Below, in pieces: positions 5,315 through 5,350 of a stretch of 5,350 nucleotides of DNA. The DNA is taken from assembly GCA_964523725.1 (NCBI GenBank), contig CAZGAU010000255.1:1-5350 (forward strand). The letters run 5' to 3'. Below the pieces are notes generated by a model that worked only from the letters and a program-made list of their open reading frames with translations, searched no databases and was not told the origin of the DNA. How positions within the stretch are numbered: position 1 is the first letter of the stretch; every line of letters begins with the position of its first letter. A program made the translations under genes and the position numbers. The DNA comes from JADJNW01 sp964523725. GTDB lineage: Bacteria > Bacteroidota > Bacteroidia > Chitinophagales > Saprospiraceae.

Positions 5315-5350
5315 AATGTCATTCCATTTCAGGACGTTGTCAAAATTGCG

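Overview
The window looks like chromosomal DNA of a Bacteroidota bacterium. The evidence is a BatA/VWA membrane protein of the type common in that phylum, A-rich leaders without Shine-Dalgarno sequences, a clear Bacteroidota-type promoter (TTG, 19 bases, TAnnTTTG) before the BatA gene, and a short lipoprotein signal ending in Cys-Gly. The BatA protein and the moderate GC content fit Saprospiria-like lineages, but that placement is only a guess. All five genes lie on the minus strand, so the text order is the reverse of the transcription order.

In transcription order (right to left) the genes are: a membrane-anchored serine hydrolase of the beta-lactamase class C/PBP-like family (5314-4253); a lipoprotein of unknown function (4113-3442); a GNAT N-acetyltransferase (3208-2747); a DinB/YfiT-like putative metalloenzyme (2517-2041), separated from the GNAT gene by a 100-N assembly gap at 2601-2700; and the 5' 595 codons of a large BatA-VWA membrane protein (1786 to beyond base 1).

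The four right-hand genes are unrelated in function and visibly richer in AT than the BatA gene. Long imperfect palindromes separate them from each other and from BatA. Three are complete (1974-2037, 3234-3357, 4128-4257) and one is cut by the gap (2712-2733). The palindromes share an arm motif (TATGWGTNGTG on the + strand) and have AAC/GTT-like outer boxes (AAT/ATT in one site). One site begins inside the stop codon of the gene before it, and sites end shortly before the start of the next gene. In the arms, G-T wobbles place the better fold on the + strand, opposite the coding strand. This is the architecture of an integron-like gene-cassette array with attC-like sites. No integrase is visible, and the sites do not match the classical attC consensus exactly, so the mechanism is inference.

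The BatA gene has its own promoter and a structured leader, and reads as resident sequence at the edge of the cassette-like block. I see no rRNA, tRNA, CRISPR array or transposase.
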